64,000 nucleotides of DNA, taken from contig CAJTFN010000013.1 in the NCBI GenBank assembly GCA_910575815.1, positions 1 to 64,000 on the forward strand. Reading direction: 5' to 3'. The translations under genes were made by a program, and so were the position numbers. Shown here one piece after another: positions 51,713-60,511 of the stretch (position 1 is the stretch's first letter; each line of letters starts with the position of its first letter). Source of the stretch: Oscillospiraceae bacterium (GTDB lineage: Bacteria; Bacillota; Clostridia; Oscillospirales; Oscillospiraceae). The notes below the pieces were generated by a model. It had not been told where the DNA came from. It saw only the letters and a program-made list of their open reading frames with translations, and searched no databases.

Positions 51713-52993
51713 ATGGAATTAGAGAGCATGTACCAAACGCTGGGCGTCAGCCGCCCGGTATACGAATACGGGGAGGCGGTGCTGGCCTCCCTCCGGCAGC
51801 GTTTCGACGCGGTGGACCGGACGGCGGAGTACAACCAGGCCAAGGTCCTGGCCGCCATGCAGAAAAACCGGGTCAACGCCACCCACTTTGCCGCCACCAC
51901 CGGCTACGGCTATGACGACGAGGGCCGGGACAACCTGGAGCGGGTCTACGCCGACGTCTTCCACACGGAGGCCGCCCTGGTCCGGCCTCAGATCACCTGC
52001 GGCACCCACGCCCTGACGGTGGCCCTCTCGGCGAACCTTCTCCCCGGGGACGAGCTGCTCTCCCCCGTGGGGGCTCCCTACGACACCCTGGAGGAGGTGA
52101 TCGGCATCCGGGAGAGCAAGTGCTCCCTGCGGGAGTACGGCGTCACCTACGCCCAGGCGGATCTGCGGCCCGACGGGAGCTTTGACTTCGACGCCATCCG
52201 CTCCAAAATCAATGACCGGACCAAACTCGTCACCATCCAGCGCTCCAAGGGCTACGCCACCCGGCCCACCCTCTCCGTCGGGCAGATCGGGGAGCTGATC
52301 GCCTTCTGCAAGTCTGTGAAGCCGGGGATCAACGTGATGGTAGACAATTGCTACGGCGAGTTCGTGGAGACCGTGGAGCCCTCGGATCTGGGGGCAGACA
52401 TGGTGGTGGGCAGCCTGATCAAAAACCCCGGCGGCGGCCTGGCTCCCATCGGCGGCTACATCTGCGGAACCAGGGCATGCGTGGAGCGCTGCGCCTACCG
52501 GCTCTCCGCCCCGGGACTGGGCCAGGAGGTGGGGGCAAACCTGGGCCTCATGCCCGCCTTTTATCAGGGCCTGTTCCTGGCCCCAACGGTGACGGCGGGA
52601 GCCCTGAAGGGCGCGATTTTCGCGGCGAACCTCTACGAACCCCTGGGCTTTGCCTGTGTGCCCGGAGCCGGGGAGGACCGGCACGACATCATCCAGGCGG
52701 TGACCCTGGGAAGCCCCGAGGGCATGGTGGCCTTTTGCAAGGGAATCCAGGCCGCCGCGCCGGTGGACAGCTATGTGACCCCGGAGCCCTGGGCCATGCC
52801 CGGGTACGACAGCGACGTCATCATGGCCGCCGGGGCCTTCGTTCAGGGCAGCAGCATTGAGCTCTCTGCCGACGGGCCCATCCGCCCGCCCTACGCCGTG
52901 TACTTCCAGGGCGGCTTGACCTGGTATCACGCGAAGCTGGGCATTTTGATGAGCCTGCAAAAGCTGGTGGACGCGGGACTGGCCCGTCTGTAA
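51713..52993 (+). CDS. methionine gamma-lyase family PLP protein (YnbB/aluminium-resistance-like)
   Basis: A 426-residue fold-type I PLP enzyme of the group once called aluminium resistance protein (YnbB in Bacillus). The PLP lysine lies in VVGSLIKNPGGGLAPIGGYI. Other conserved blocks are HFAATTGYGYDDEGRDNLE, VRPQITCGTHAL and the aspartate in INVMVDNCYGEF. The reaction is unproven. In many Firmicutes it neighbours miaA/hfq; here it is about 29 kb away. ATG 51713 follows AAAAGGAG. Confidence 0.92.
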   Translation: MELESMYQTLGVSRPVYEYGEAVLASLRQRFDAVDRTAEYNQAKVLAAMQKNRVNATHFAATTGYGYDDEGRDNLERVYADVFHTEAALVRPQITCGTHALTVALSANLLPGDELLSPVGAPYDTLEEVIGIRESKCSLREYGVTYAQADLRPDGSFDFDAIRSKINDRTKLVTIQRSKGYATRPTLSVGQIGELIAFCKSVKPGINVMVDNCYGEFVETVEPSDLGADMVVGSLIKNPGGGLAPIGGYICGTRACVERCAYRLSAPGLGQEVGANLGLMPAFYQGLFLAPTVTAGALKGAIFAANLYEPLGFACVPGAGEDRHDIIQAVTLGSPEGMVAFCKGIQAAAPVDSYVTPEPWAMPGYDSDVIMAAGAFVQGSSIELSADGPIRPPYAVYFQGGLTWYHAKLGILMSLQKLVDAGLARL

Positions 52994-53011
52994 GGCCGGA
53001 CATATTAACTG

Positions 53012-53047
53012 AAAAAAGGGCCTGCCGTCTCTCGCGGCAGGCCCTTT
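53012..53047. terminator. bidirectional intrinsic terminator
   Basis: GGGCCTGCCG-TCTCT-CGGCAGGCCC, with AAAAAA on the left (a T6 run for the minus strand) and TTTCCC on the right. It separates the convergent PLP-enzyme gene and tex; it is stronger for tex. Confidence 0.88.
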
Positions 53048-53102
53048 CCCGCACCTCTGGCGGCTTTCCCAGGGGGAACGGTCTCCCGTTCTCCGGCGGC
53101 CC

Positions 53103-55268
53103 TCACTCCCGGGCCTGTTTCATGGACAGGGAAATCCGTTTTTTCTTCTCGTCCACTTCCAAAACCGCCACCTTCACCACGTCTCCCACAGACACCGCCT
53201 CGGAGGGATGCTTGATGAAACGGTCCGACACCTGGGAGATGTGAACCAGCCCGTCCTGGTGGACGCCGATGTCCACAAAGACGCCGAAGTCAATGACGTT
53301 CCGCACCGTTCCCGTCAGGATCATACCGGGCTTTAAGTCCTTCATCTCCAGCACATCCGTCCGGAGCACGGGCTTGGGCAGCTCGTCCCGGATGTCCCGG
53401 CCTGGCTTCATCAGCTCCGCCACCACATCCCGGAGGGTCGGCACGCCTACTCCCGCCTCTCCGGCGGCCTTCTCCTCCCCATAGGCGGTCACCTGGGCGG
53501 GCAGGTCCCGAAGGGCTCCCGCCTGCACGTCCGCCAGGGAATGGCCCGTCAGGGCCAGCAGCTTTTCCGCCGCCGGGTAGCTCTCCGGGTGAACGGCGGT
53601 GTTGTCCAGCACGGACGGGCTCTCCGGCACCCGGAGGAAGCCCGCGCACTGCTGGAAGGCCTTGGGCCCCAGCTTGGGAACCTTCAAAATCTGCTTCCGG
53701 GCGGTAAAGGGCCCGTTGGCCTCCCGGTAGGCCACGATGTTCTTCGCCGTTGCCGCCGTCAGGCCGGAGACCCGCTGGAGCAGGGAGGGGGAGGCGGTGT
53801 TCACATCCACGCCAACGGCGTTGACACAGTCCTCCACCACGCCGTTCAGAGCCTCGTCCAGCCGCTTGGGCGGCATATCATGCTGATACTGCCCCACACC
53901 GATGGCTTTGGGGTCGATCTTCACCAGCTCTGCCAGGGGGTCCTGCAATCGCCGGGCGATGGACACGGCGGAGCGGAGATTCACGTCGTACTCCGGGAAC
54001 TCCTCCGCCGCCAGCTTGCTGGCGGAGTACACGGAGGCCCCGGCCTCGGAGACGATCATATAGCTGACCTTCGCCCCGGTCTCGTTCACCTGGCGGATGA
54101 GCTCCACCGCCATCTGCTCCGTCTCCCGGCTGGCGGTGCCGTTGCCAATGGCGATATGCTCCACGCCGTGCTTTTCAATCAGTCTGGAGAGAACAGCGAT
54201 GGCCTCGTCCTTTTTCCTCTGGTTATAGGTGGGATAGACCACGGCGGTGTCCAGCACCTTCCCCGTGCCGTCCACCACCGCCACCTTGCAGCCCATGCGG
54301 TAGCCCGGGTCCAGGCCCATGGTCACCTTGCCCTTTACCGGGGGCTGCATCAAAAGGGGCTTGAGGTTCAGGGCGAACTGGCCGATGGCGCCCTCGCTGG
54401 CCGTCTCCGTCAGGGCCGAGCGGCACTCACGCTCCAGGGAGGGGAAGATCAGGCGGTCGTAAGCGTCCTCCGCCGCCGCCTTGACAAACTCCATGGCGGG
54501 CGTCCCCGGAACCACCACCCGGCGGCGCAGCGTCCGCAGGGCCAGCTCCCGGTCCAGCTCCACCGAGACCTTTAATTTCTCCTCCTTCTCCCCCCGGTTA
54601 ATGGCCAGGACCTGGTGGCCCTGCATCCGGGCGAGAGGCTGGGCGAACTCGTAGTAAAGGCGGTAGACGGAGTCCTCCTCCGAGGCGGCGGCGCTGCGGA
54701 GGGTTCCGTTCTTGGCAAGCAGGCCACGGAGCACCTTCCGCAGCTCCGCGTCGTCGCTGAGGAGCTCCGCCACAATGTCGCCGGCCCCGGCCAAGGCGTC
54801 TTCCGCCGTCTCCACGCCCTTTTCCGGGTCCACGTACTTCGCCGCCTCCTCCAGGGGCTCCGGGCAGTCCGGCCCCTGGGCGAACAGCCGCTCCGCCAAG
54901 GGGGCCAGGCCCTTCTCCCGGGCCACGGTGGCCCGTGTGCGGCGCTTTTGCTTATAGGGGCGGTACAGGTCCTCCACCTCCGCCAGCGTGGACGCGGCGT
55001 CGATGGCGGCGGCCAGCTCCCCGGTCAGCTTTCCCTGTTCGGCGATGGCGTTTTTCACGGTCTCCCGCCTCTCCTGGAGACCCCGGAGGTAATTCAGACG
55101 CTCCTCCAGATTCCGGAGGGTGGTGTCGTCCATGGCCCCGTGGAGCTCCTTGCGGTAGCGGGCGATAAAGGGAATGGTGTTTCCCTCGTCCAGCAGCCGG
55201 ACCACGTTTTCCACATACTGGGCGGGCTGGTCCAGCTCCCGTGATAACAGTGCGATGATCGCTTCCAT
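53103..55268 (-). CDS. tex: Tex-family RNA-binding transcription accessory protein
   Basis: A 721-residue protein, full length for Tex. The N-terminal helical domain (EGNTIPFIARYRKELHGAMD) is followed by a YqgF/RNase H-like domain (GLDPGYRMGCKVAVVDGTG), helix-hairpin-helix repeats (LLQRVSGLTAATAKNIVAYR), and a C-terminal S1 domain (MILTGTVRNVIDFGVFVDIG to KRISLSMKQ). It binds structured nucleic acid; the precise role is unsettled. ATG 55268 follows AAGGAGG. A longer in-frame ATG at 55370 would overlap the MATE gene and lacks a ribosome site. Confidence 0.95.
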   Translation of the reverse strand: MEAIIALLSRELDQPAQYVENVVRLLDEGNTIPFIARYRKELHGAMDDTTLRNLEERLNYLRGLQERRETVKNAIAEQGKLTGELAAAIDAASTLAEVEDLYRPYKQKRRTRATVAREKGLAPLAERLFAQGPDCPEPLEEAAKYVDPEKGVETAEDALAGAGDIVAELLSDDAELRKVLRGLLAKNGTLRSAAASEEDSVYRLYYEFAQPLARMQGHQVLAINRGEKEEKLKVSVELDRELALRTLRRRVVVPGTPAMEFVKAAAEDAYDRLIFPSLERECRSALTETASEGAIGQFALNLKPLLMQPPVKGKVTMGLDPGYRMGCKVAVVDGTGKVLDTAVVYPTYNQRKKDEAIAVLSRLIEKHGVEHIAIGNGTASRETEQMAVELIRQVNETGAKVSYMIVSEAGASVYSASKLAAEEFPEYDVNLRSAVSIARRLQDPLAELVKIDPKAIGVGQYQHDMPPKRLDEALNGVVEDCVNAVGVDVNTASPSLLQRVSGLTAATAKNIVAYREANGPFTARKQILKVPKLGPKAFQQCAGFLRVPESPSVLDNTAVHPESYPAAEKLLALTGHSLADVQAGALRDLPAQVTAYGEEKAAGEAGVGVPTLRDVVAELMKPGRDIRDELPKPVLRTDVLEMKDLKPGMILTGTVRNVIDFGVFVDIGVHQDGLVHISQVSDRFIKHPSEAVSVGDVVKVAVLEVDEKKKRISLSMKQARE

Positions 55269-55356
55269 AAAAGCCTCCTTCTTCATCAAAGACGCAGGAA
55301 TTTGAACTCTTTCGATCCGGCGGTCCGTTCCGAATTCCCCACTCCCGCTTCCTGAA

Positions 55357-56757
55357 TTATCCGGCGTCATGCAACGCCTCGATTTTCGCCTCCGCGGCCC
55401 GCATGGTCTTGCGGAGGAAGAAGATGCTCAGCACCAGAGACACCACCTCCGAAATGGGGAAGCAGAACCACACCAGATCCAGAATTCCCGTCTGGGCCAG
55501 CAGCCACGCCGCCGGAAGCAGCGCCGCAAGCTGGCGGCAGATGGAACAGACCAGCGTGTAAACCGGGTTGCCGATGGCCTGACAGACCGATCCGGCGATG
55601 ATGTCAAAGCCCGCCAGGAGGAAGGAAAAGCTGATAACCCGCAGGGCCACCGTGCCGATGGACAGCATCTCCGCCGAAGGATTGAAAAAGCCCAGCAGCA
55701 CATGGGGGATGAGATTGAAGGCAGTGCAGCCGGCCACCATAATGATCGTGGCCACCGCGGCCGTGAGCTGGAAGGTCTTGCGGACCCGGTCCAGGCGGGC
55801 GGCGCCGTAGTTGTAAGAGATGATGGGCACCATGCCGTTGTTCAGGCCGAAGACCGGCATGAAGATAAAGCTCTGGAGCTTGAAGTAGGCCCCGAAGACC
55901 GCGGTAGCCGTGTCGGTGAAGGAAATCAGGATCTTGTTCATGCCAAAGGTCATGACGGACCCGATGGACTGCATGATGATGGAGGGCAGGCCCACCCGGT
56001 AGATCTCCCGGACGATGTCCCGGTCCGGCCGGATGGCCCGGAAGCGGAGGTGGATGTCCTTATTGAACCGCAGGTTCATCCAGATGCCAAGGAAGGCCGC
56101 CACAATCTGCCCCATCACCGTGGCCACGGCGGCCCCGGCCACTTCCAGGCGGGGGAAGCCAAAGAGGCCGAAAATCAAAATCGGGTCCATGATGATATTG
56201 ATGACCGCGCCAACGAGCTGGGTAATCATAGAGTACACCGTCCGGCCCGTGGACTGGAGGAGCCGCTCGAAGCAGAACTGGCTGAAAATGCCGATGGAAA
56301 GCCCCAGGCAAATCCGGGCATAATCCGTGCCGTAGTCCACAATGGCGGCGATATCCGTCTGAGCCAGGAAGAAGGGCCGGGCCAGCAAAAAGCCGCAGAT
56401 GCCGAAGATGACGGCGCTGAGGAGGAAGACAAAGATGCCGGTGTTGGCGGCCTGATCCGCCTGGTCCTGTTTCTTCTCCCCCAGGGAGCGGGATAGCAGG
56501 GCGTTCATTCCCACGCCGGTGCCGCCGCCCACGGCGATCATCAGGTTTTGCAGGGGGAACGCCAGAGAGACGGCGTTCAGGGCGTCCTGGCTGATCCGGG
56601 CGACAAAGATGCTGTCCACCACATTATAGAGAGCCTGGACCAGCATGGAAATCATCATGGGCACCGCCATGCCGGCCAGCAGGGGAGCAATGGCCATGGT
56701 GCCCATTTTGTTCTCCTGGGGCGCCGGAACTGGCGATTGCATTTTGTTATCTTTCAT
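55357..56757 (-). CDS. MATE-family efflux transporter
   Basis: A 466-residue membrane protein with twelve hydrophobic segments in two halves and the MATE pattern: PMMISMLVQALYNVVDSIFV in helices 1-2, GVGMNALLSRSLGE, and the second-half counterpart AVFGAYFKLQSFIFMPVFGLNNG. It exchanges Na+ or H+ for organic cations; the substrate is unknown. ATG 56757 follows AAAGGAA. It is upstream of tex with an 88-nt gap and may be co-transcribed. Confidence 0.93.
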   Translation of the reverse strand: MKDNKMQSPVPAPQENKMGTMAIAPLLAGMAVPMMISMLVQALYNVVDSIFVARISQDALNAVSLAFPLQNLMIAVGGGTGVGMNALLSRSLGEKKQDQADQAANTGIFVFLLSAVIFGICGFLLARPFFLAQTDIAAIVDYGTDYARICLGLSIGIFSQFCFERLLQSTGRTVYSMITQLVGAVINIIMDPILIFGLFGFPRLEVAGAAVATVMGQIVAAFLGIWMNLRFNKDIHLRFRAIRPDRDIVREIYRVGLPSIIMQSIGSVMTFGMNKILISFTDTATAVFGAYFKLQSFIFMPVFGLNNGMVPIISYNYGAARLDRVRKTFQLTAAVATIIMVAGCTAFNLIPHVLLGFFNPSAEMLSIGTVALRVISFSFLLAGFDIIAGSVCQAIGNPVYTLVCSICRQLAALLPAAWLLAQTGILDLVWFCFPISEVVSLVLSIFFLRKTMRAAEAKIEALHDAG

Positions 56758-56793
56758 CTGTATATTCCTTTCTGTATAGGTAAGGGTTTGCGG

Positions 56794-56825
56794 AAAAAGG
56801 ACGCGGCGTCAGCCGCGCCTTTTTT
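56794..56825 (-). terminator. intrinsic terminator of prfB
   Basis: On the minus strand, GGCGCGGC-TGAC-GCCGCGTCC followed by TTTTT, with one mismatch in the stem. It lies between prfB and the MATE gene. The remaining 56826-57033 shows a smaller GC-rich dyad and no gene. Confidence 0.8.
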
Positions 56826-57033
56826 GGCGGAGGTTCGGTGGGGCAGCGGGCCCCCGCTTCCCGGCCGCTGCTTGCATAGTACCGTTCACACAGCGGAAAG
56901 CCGCGCTGTGCGGCCTCTTCGGCGCGCACTCAGGGAAACCCGGCCCCACCCTGTCATTCTTCCGGAGGGCCCTTGGGCGGCGGGGGGACGGCGGGCTGGG
57001 CCCCGCCTTTCACTGCGGCGGATCCAATGGGGG

Positions 57034-58158
57034 TCATTTCTTCAGCTCGCCTGTGGCCAGTTGGGTCAGATAGGCGTTGAGGAATCCGTCCAAGTCCCCG
57101 TCCATGACGCCGTCGATGTTGGCGGTCTCAAAGCTGGTCCGGGTGTCCTTCACCATCTGATAGGGCATGAAGACATAGGACCGAATCTGGCTGCCCCATT
57201 CAATCTTCATCTGCACGCCCTTGATGTCGGAAATTTTCTCCGCGTGCTGCTGCGCTTTCAGCTCCAGGAGCTTGGCCCGGAGCATCTTCATGCAGTTGTC
57301 CTTGTTTTGGAACTGGCTGCGCTCCTGCTGGCTGGCCACCACGATGCCCGTGGGCTTGTGGATGAGGCGAACGGCGGAGGAGGTTTTGTTGACGTGCTGC
57401 CCGCCGGCGCCGCTGGCCCGGTAGACCTGCATCTCGATGTCCTCATCCCGAATCTCGATGGTCTCGTCGTTCTCCAGCTCCGGCATGACCTCCACGGCGG
57501 CGAAGGAGGTCTGCCGCCGGGCGTTGGCGTCGAAGGGGGAGACCCGGACCAGCCGGTGGACGCCGTTCTCGCTCTTCAAAAGGCCGTAGACATTCTCGCC
57601 CTCAATGGAGATGGCGGCGGACTTGATGCCCGCCTCGTCGCCGTCCTCATAGTCCAGAATCTTGTAGGTGAAGCCCTTCCGCTCCACCCAGCGGGTGTAC
57701 ATGCGGTAGAGCATCTGGGCCCAGTCCTGGGCCTCGGTGCCGCCGGCTCCGGCGTGGAACTGCAAAATGGCGTTGCAGCCGTCGTACTCCCCGGAGAGGA
57801 GGGTAGCCATGCGGGTTTCTGCCGCCCGGTCCTCCAGGGCGGCGTAGTCGGCCTTCAGCTCCTCCAGGAGCTCCGGGTCGTCGGCCTCCTGGCCCATTTC
57901 GCATAGGGCGGTCAGATCCTCCCAGGCGGAGAGGAGCTTCTCCTGTCGGGCGATCTTGTTCTGGAGCTGCTTGAGCCGCTGCTGGACCTTCTGAGAGCGC
58001 TCCAGGTCATTCCAGAAGCCGTCCTGGGCGGTCTCATCCTCCAGGCGGGCGGCCTCCTGCTTTGCCGCCTCAATGTCCAGGGCGGCGGAGAGCTTGTCCA
58101 GCTCCGGCCGCAGCTCCCGGAGCTTCTGCTTGTAAGCGTCGTATTCAATCAAAGCCAT
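57034..58158 (-). CDS. prfB: peptide chain release factor 2
   Basis: A 374-residue RF2 that recognises UGA and UAA through the SPF tripeptide (VRVSPFDANARR) and triggers hydrolysis with the GGQ loop (RASGAGGQHVNKTSSAVRL). The coding frame is continuous from ATG 58158: the CTTTGA programmed-frameshift site found near codon 25 in many bacteria is absent, so the common autoregulation is missing. GGAGATTT lies upstream as ribosome site. It is transcribed alone from the promoter at 58200-58228. Confidence 0.97.
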   Translation of the reverse strand: MALIEYDAYKQKLRELRPELDKLSAALDIEAAKQEAARLEDETAQDGFWNDLERSQKVQQRLKQLQNKIARQEKLLSAWEDLTALCEMGQEADDPELLEELKADYAALEDRAAETRMATLLSGEYDGCNAILQFHAGAGGTEAQDWAQMLYRMYTRWVERKGFTYKILDYEDGDEAGIKSAAISIEGENVYGLLKSENGVHRLVRVSPFDANARRQTSFAAVEVMPELENDETIEIRDEDIEMQVYRASGAGGQHVNKTSSAVRLIHKPTGIVVASQQERSQFQNKDNCMKMLRAKLLELKAQQHAEKISDIKGVQMKIEWGSQIRSYVFMPYQMVKDTRTSFETANIDGVMDGDLDGFLNAYLTQLATGELKK

Positions 58159-58199
58159 GATATAAATCTCCGTCCTTAACAGATTTCGTCAACCATAAT

Positions 58200-58228
58200 A
58201 TTATATAGGAGGGAATTTTATTTGTAAA
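58200..58228 (-). promoter_or_regulatory. promoter of prfB
   Basis: On the minus strand, TTTACA (58223-58228), 17-bp spacer, TATAAT (58200-58205), about 42 bp before the start codon. Confidence 0.85.
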
Positions 58229-58268
58229 GAGAAACTTTTGGGGAAGATTGGTCCTGGTTGAAATGAAC

Positions 58269-58334
58269 AAAAAGCCCCGGCAGGGAGCGGGGAGGTTCCG
58301 TAAAAAACGGCCCCCTTGAACCAAGGAGGCCGTT
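58269..58334 (-). terminator. two tandem intrinsic terminators of the small SLH-protein gene
   Basis: On the minus strand, AACGGCC-T-CCTTG/CAAGG-G-GGCCGTT followed by TTTT (58302-58334), then CCCCG-CTCCCTGC-CGGGG-CTTTTT (58269-58292). The rest of the 58159-58465 interval holds the prfB promoter only. Confidence 0.85.
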
Positions 58335-58465
58335 CGCCGGAAACGCCGCCCCCTCCGGCAAAGGGCCGGGGAGGGTGCGCTCAAAAATCTGATTTTCAAA
58401 GAAGCGGTTCTCTCCGGCCCGCAGACCGGGAATCCGGCGCGGTTCTCCCGCCGGAGGGCGCCCTC

Positions 58466-59221
58466 TCACGCATTCACGTTGTAGATTGGCTCCATGGGCA
58501 CGCCCAGATACCGCACCAAGCGGTAAACCACCGCGGCGGCCTGGGCGCGGTTCACCAGGTCGCTGCCGCAAAAGCTCCCGTCCGTGTGCCCGGTTACAAT
58601 TCCGGCGGCGTAGACCGAGGAAACGGAAATGGTGTAACGGTCCGGCACCTGGTCCCAGTCGGGAATTCTCTGGCTGGCGGCATCCTGCTGCGAAAGGCTG
58701 ACGGACATGAAATTCCGGGTCATGATGTTGTATAACAGCAGGGCCATCTCGTAACGGGACATCGACATGTCCACGCGGAAATTCCCGCTGTCCTCGCCTC
58801 TCCACCAGATGTCCTCTGTCCGGCGCCAGCTGTCGTCGGCGCCCCGCCAGGTGTCGTCGGTGCTCCACCAGGTCCCCGCCAGAATCCCCTTCCGGGCCAG
58901 AGCCATCAAGCTGGCCCAGTACCAGGGCTGCCCTGCTCCCTGGGCCTCGAAATTCCGGAGCTCCTCGGGGAAAAACACTCTGGCCAGCATCACGCAGAAC
59001 TGTGCCCGCGTCAGCGACGCGGCGGGCTTGAAGGTCTCGTCGGTGTATCCGATCATCACGCCTCTGGAGACACACCAGTCAATGGCCTCCGCGGCATAAT
59101 GCTCCGGCGGCACGTCGGTAAACGTCGGCACGTCTGGCAAGGAGGCCTCTCCAGCCATCACAGGTACCGTCAGCCCGGCACAAAGAACAAGGGCCAGCAT
59201 CAATGACAAAACTTTTTTCAT
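58466..59221 (-). CDS. small secreted SLH-domain protein with Trp-rich heptad repeats
   Basis: A 251-residue exported protein: signal peptide (MKKVLSLMLALVLCAGLTVP, cleavage near VMAGEA), then SLH-type motifs at about 32-85 (FTDVPPEHYAAEAIDWCVSR ... FKPAASLTRAQFCVMLAR), 97-165 and 185-240. The second motif is split by an insertion (about 118-144) of three 7-residue units of the type DDTWRGA/DDSWRRT/EDIWWRG. It probably binds secondary cell-wall polymer. The start at 59221 has GGGAGAG upstream; the in-frame ATG eight codons earlier lacks a site. Confidence 0.82.
   Translation of the reverse strand: MKKVLSLMLALVLCAGLTVPVMAGEASLPDVPTFTDVPPEHYAAEAIDWCVSRGVMIGYTDETFKPAASLTRAQFCVMLARVFFPEELRNFEAQGAGQPWYWASLMALARKGILAGTWWSTDDTWRGADDSWRRTEDIWWRGEDSGNFRVDMSMSRYEMALLLYNIMTRNFMSVSLSQQDAASQRIPDWDQVPDRYTISVSSVYAAGIVTGHTDGSFCGSDLVNRAQAAAVVYRLVRYLGVPMEPIYNVNA
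58790..58866 (-). repeat. 21-bp tandem repeats encoding a Trp-rich heptad insertion
   Basis: About three and a half copies of a 21-bp unit inside the SLH gene, each encoding D/E-D-x-W-R/W-x-x. They are in frame and keep the reading frame open. Confidence 0.7.
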
Positions 59222-59292
59222 GGTATTCTCTCCCATCCCCAGCACTCCCGAAGCGATTCCTCAGGAATTGTCCCAGCTTATCTTTTCTATAT

Positions 59293-59321
59293 AGTATACG
59301 GCACTCCCGCTGAAAAAGCAA
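59293..59321 (-). promoter_or_regulatory. promoter of the small SLH-protein gene
   Basis: On the minus strand, TTGCTT (59316-59321), 17-bp spacer, TATACT (59293-59298), about 70 bp before the start codon. Confidence 0.75.
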
Positions 59322-59388
59322 GCACTCAGCGCATCTCTCCAAAAAATCCCTTCCGTGCAAACGACAGAAACCGCCCTCCAGAGGGACA

Positions 59389-59420
59389 AGAAAAAAGCCT
59401 GTAACCATTGTGGCTACAGA
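59389..59420 (-). terminator. intrinsic terminator behind the tRNA 3' fragment
   Basis: On the minus strand, CTGTAGCCA-CAA-TGGTTACAG (one mismatch) followed by GCTTTTTTC, 9 nt after the CCA of the tRNA fragment. It looks like the original terminator of the tRNA gene. Confidence 0.7.
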
Positions 59421-59428
59421 CCTTTTCA

Positions 59429-59473
59429 TGGTGGACCTGAAGAGATTCGAACTCTCGACCTCTCGGATGCGAA
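59429..59473 (-). tRNA. tRNA 3'-half fragment (likely att site)
   Basis: On the minus strand the sequence contains an anticodon-stem 3' strand (CCGAG), a variable loop, a T-arm (GAGAG-TTCGAAT-CTCTT), a 7-nt acceptor strand (CAGGTCC), a discriminator A and encoded CCA. The 5' half is missing: upstream bases do not pair with the anticodon stem or acceptor, and no D-arm is present. Such 3' halves are the usual footprints of site-specific integration into a tRNA gene. I do not assign an amino acid. The 59474-59641 interval contains no gene I can support. Confidence 0.75.
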
Positions 59474-59641
59474 AAGATTCATAAAACTTTTTTGGCTTGT
59501 TTTTGCTCCTTTTAGCCATTTCTGCTGGAGTTCACTTCATCTGCAAGCCTCTTTAACGAGGTGTTTTCCATGTGTTCCGGCCACGTCTGTGGTAGGTTCT
59601 GTGGTCAAAAGGATATTATCATCCTCAAACCAACGGCAAAG

Positions 59642-60292
59642 TTAATCATAGAAGCCATATCTTTGGCAAATCTCATGTACAGCTTCAGCATAAAGGGATC
59701 GTGAATGTTTCCTTAAATCGCTGTTCTTGTTCTTCTTGTCTAAGTACAGTTTTCTTAATTCATCGTGATGTCTATTATCTTTTATCCACTGTTCTTTTTC
59801 GCAAAGTATATAGTATCCACCAGGCTGTTCCTCCCAAGTGTAACTGTTCTGCCTTTTATTGAAACGAATATATTCTTGCCGTTTATGGCCCTCTTCATCT
59901 GTATAGTTATTTACAATGGCAAAATCGCAGCTGTGAAGAATACGCGAGTTTTTTCTGTCCTTGAATTTGATGGTGATAACACGGGTCGAGTCTTCAGCGT
60001 AATCGTATCCATACTTATGGGCTACCTTATTCAACGCCTGTATAATTTTGAATTTGATTTTTTCCGGAGTATAATTGCAATCATCGTCGTTGACCTCCAG
60101 ATTAACATCAAAATCATAGCCAATATTTGTTTGTGGGACGTAAGTCACCATATTACGCCTATCACTTCCCACGAAATCAAAGCGAAAAGTAAAATCATCC
60201 CGAAGCAAATTTTGGGTCCTTTTTATAATAGCAATCAGGTCGTTTTTGACTGGGGCACGTTCTTTTCTGGTAACATATTTAAAGTCGTGCAT
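59642..60292 (-). CDS. nucleotidyltransferase-like protein of unknown role
   Basis: A 216-residue protein with the layout of a polymerase-beta-type nucleotidyltransferase. A GS pair (G42-S43, FDFVGSDRRN) is followed after a loop by the acidic pair D60-x-D62 in NIGYDFDVNLEVND, and a third acidic residue (D123 in HSCDFAIVNNY) lies on a later strand. The C-terminal third is rich in Lys/Arg/His and helical. It is small, without the helical domain of CCA-adding enzymes. ATG 60292 follows AGGGGGA. The DNA is far more AT-rich than the rest of the window. It is alone; no effector, toxin or antitoxin partner gene is adjacent. Defence, tRNA or antibiotic modification are all open. Confidence 0.6.
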   Translation of the reverse strand: MHDFKYVTRKERAPVKNDLIAIIKRTQNLLRDDFTFRFDFVGSDRRNMVTYVPQTNIGYDFDVNLEVNDDDCNYTPEKIKFKIIQALNKVAHKYGYDYAEDSTRVITIKFKDRKNSRILHSCDFAIVNNYTDEEGHKRQEYIRFNKRQNSYTWEEQPGGYYILCEKEQWIKDNRHHDELRKLYLDKKNKNSDLRKHSRSLYAEAVHEICQRYGFYD

Positions 60293-60348
60293 ATAGTATC
60301 CCCCTATATTTTATTTTCCCGACCCGACCATTTAGCGTGAACTAAATC

Positions 60349-60381
60349 GTTGTATTATACAACAAGATTTTTGTTTGTCAA
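60349..60381 (-). promoter_or_regulatory. promoter with overlapping palindrome for the nucleotidyltransferase-like gene
   Basis: On the minus strand, TTGACA (60376-60381), 16-bp spacer, TATAAT (60354-60359). A perfect 7-1-7 palindrome GTTGTAT-T-ATACAAC (60349-60363) covers the whole -10, a layout expected for a repressor site. Confidence 0.8.
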
Positions 60382-60511
60382 GGAGTACAAGATATAAATT
60401 GCGCCTGTTTTAAATTTTTCGGAAACTTTATAATAATACAGGACAGGAAATACTTTTCGTGTTATTTTGTCTGTATTCTAACTCTGATGGGAAGGTTTTA
60501 CAAAGGTTTTC

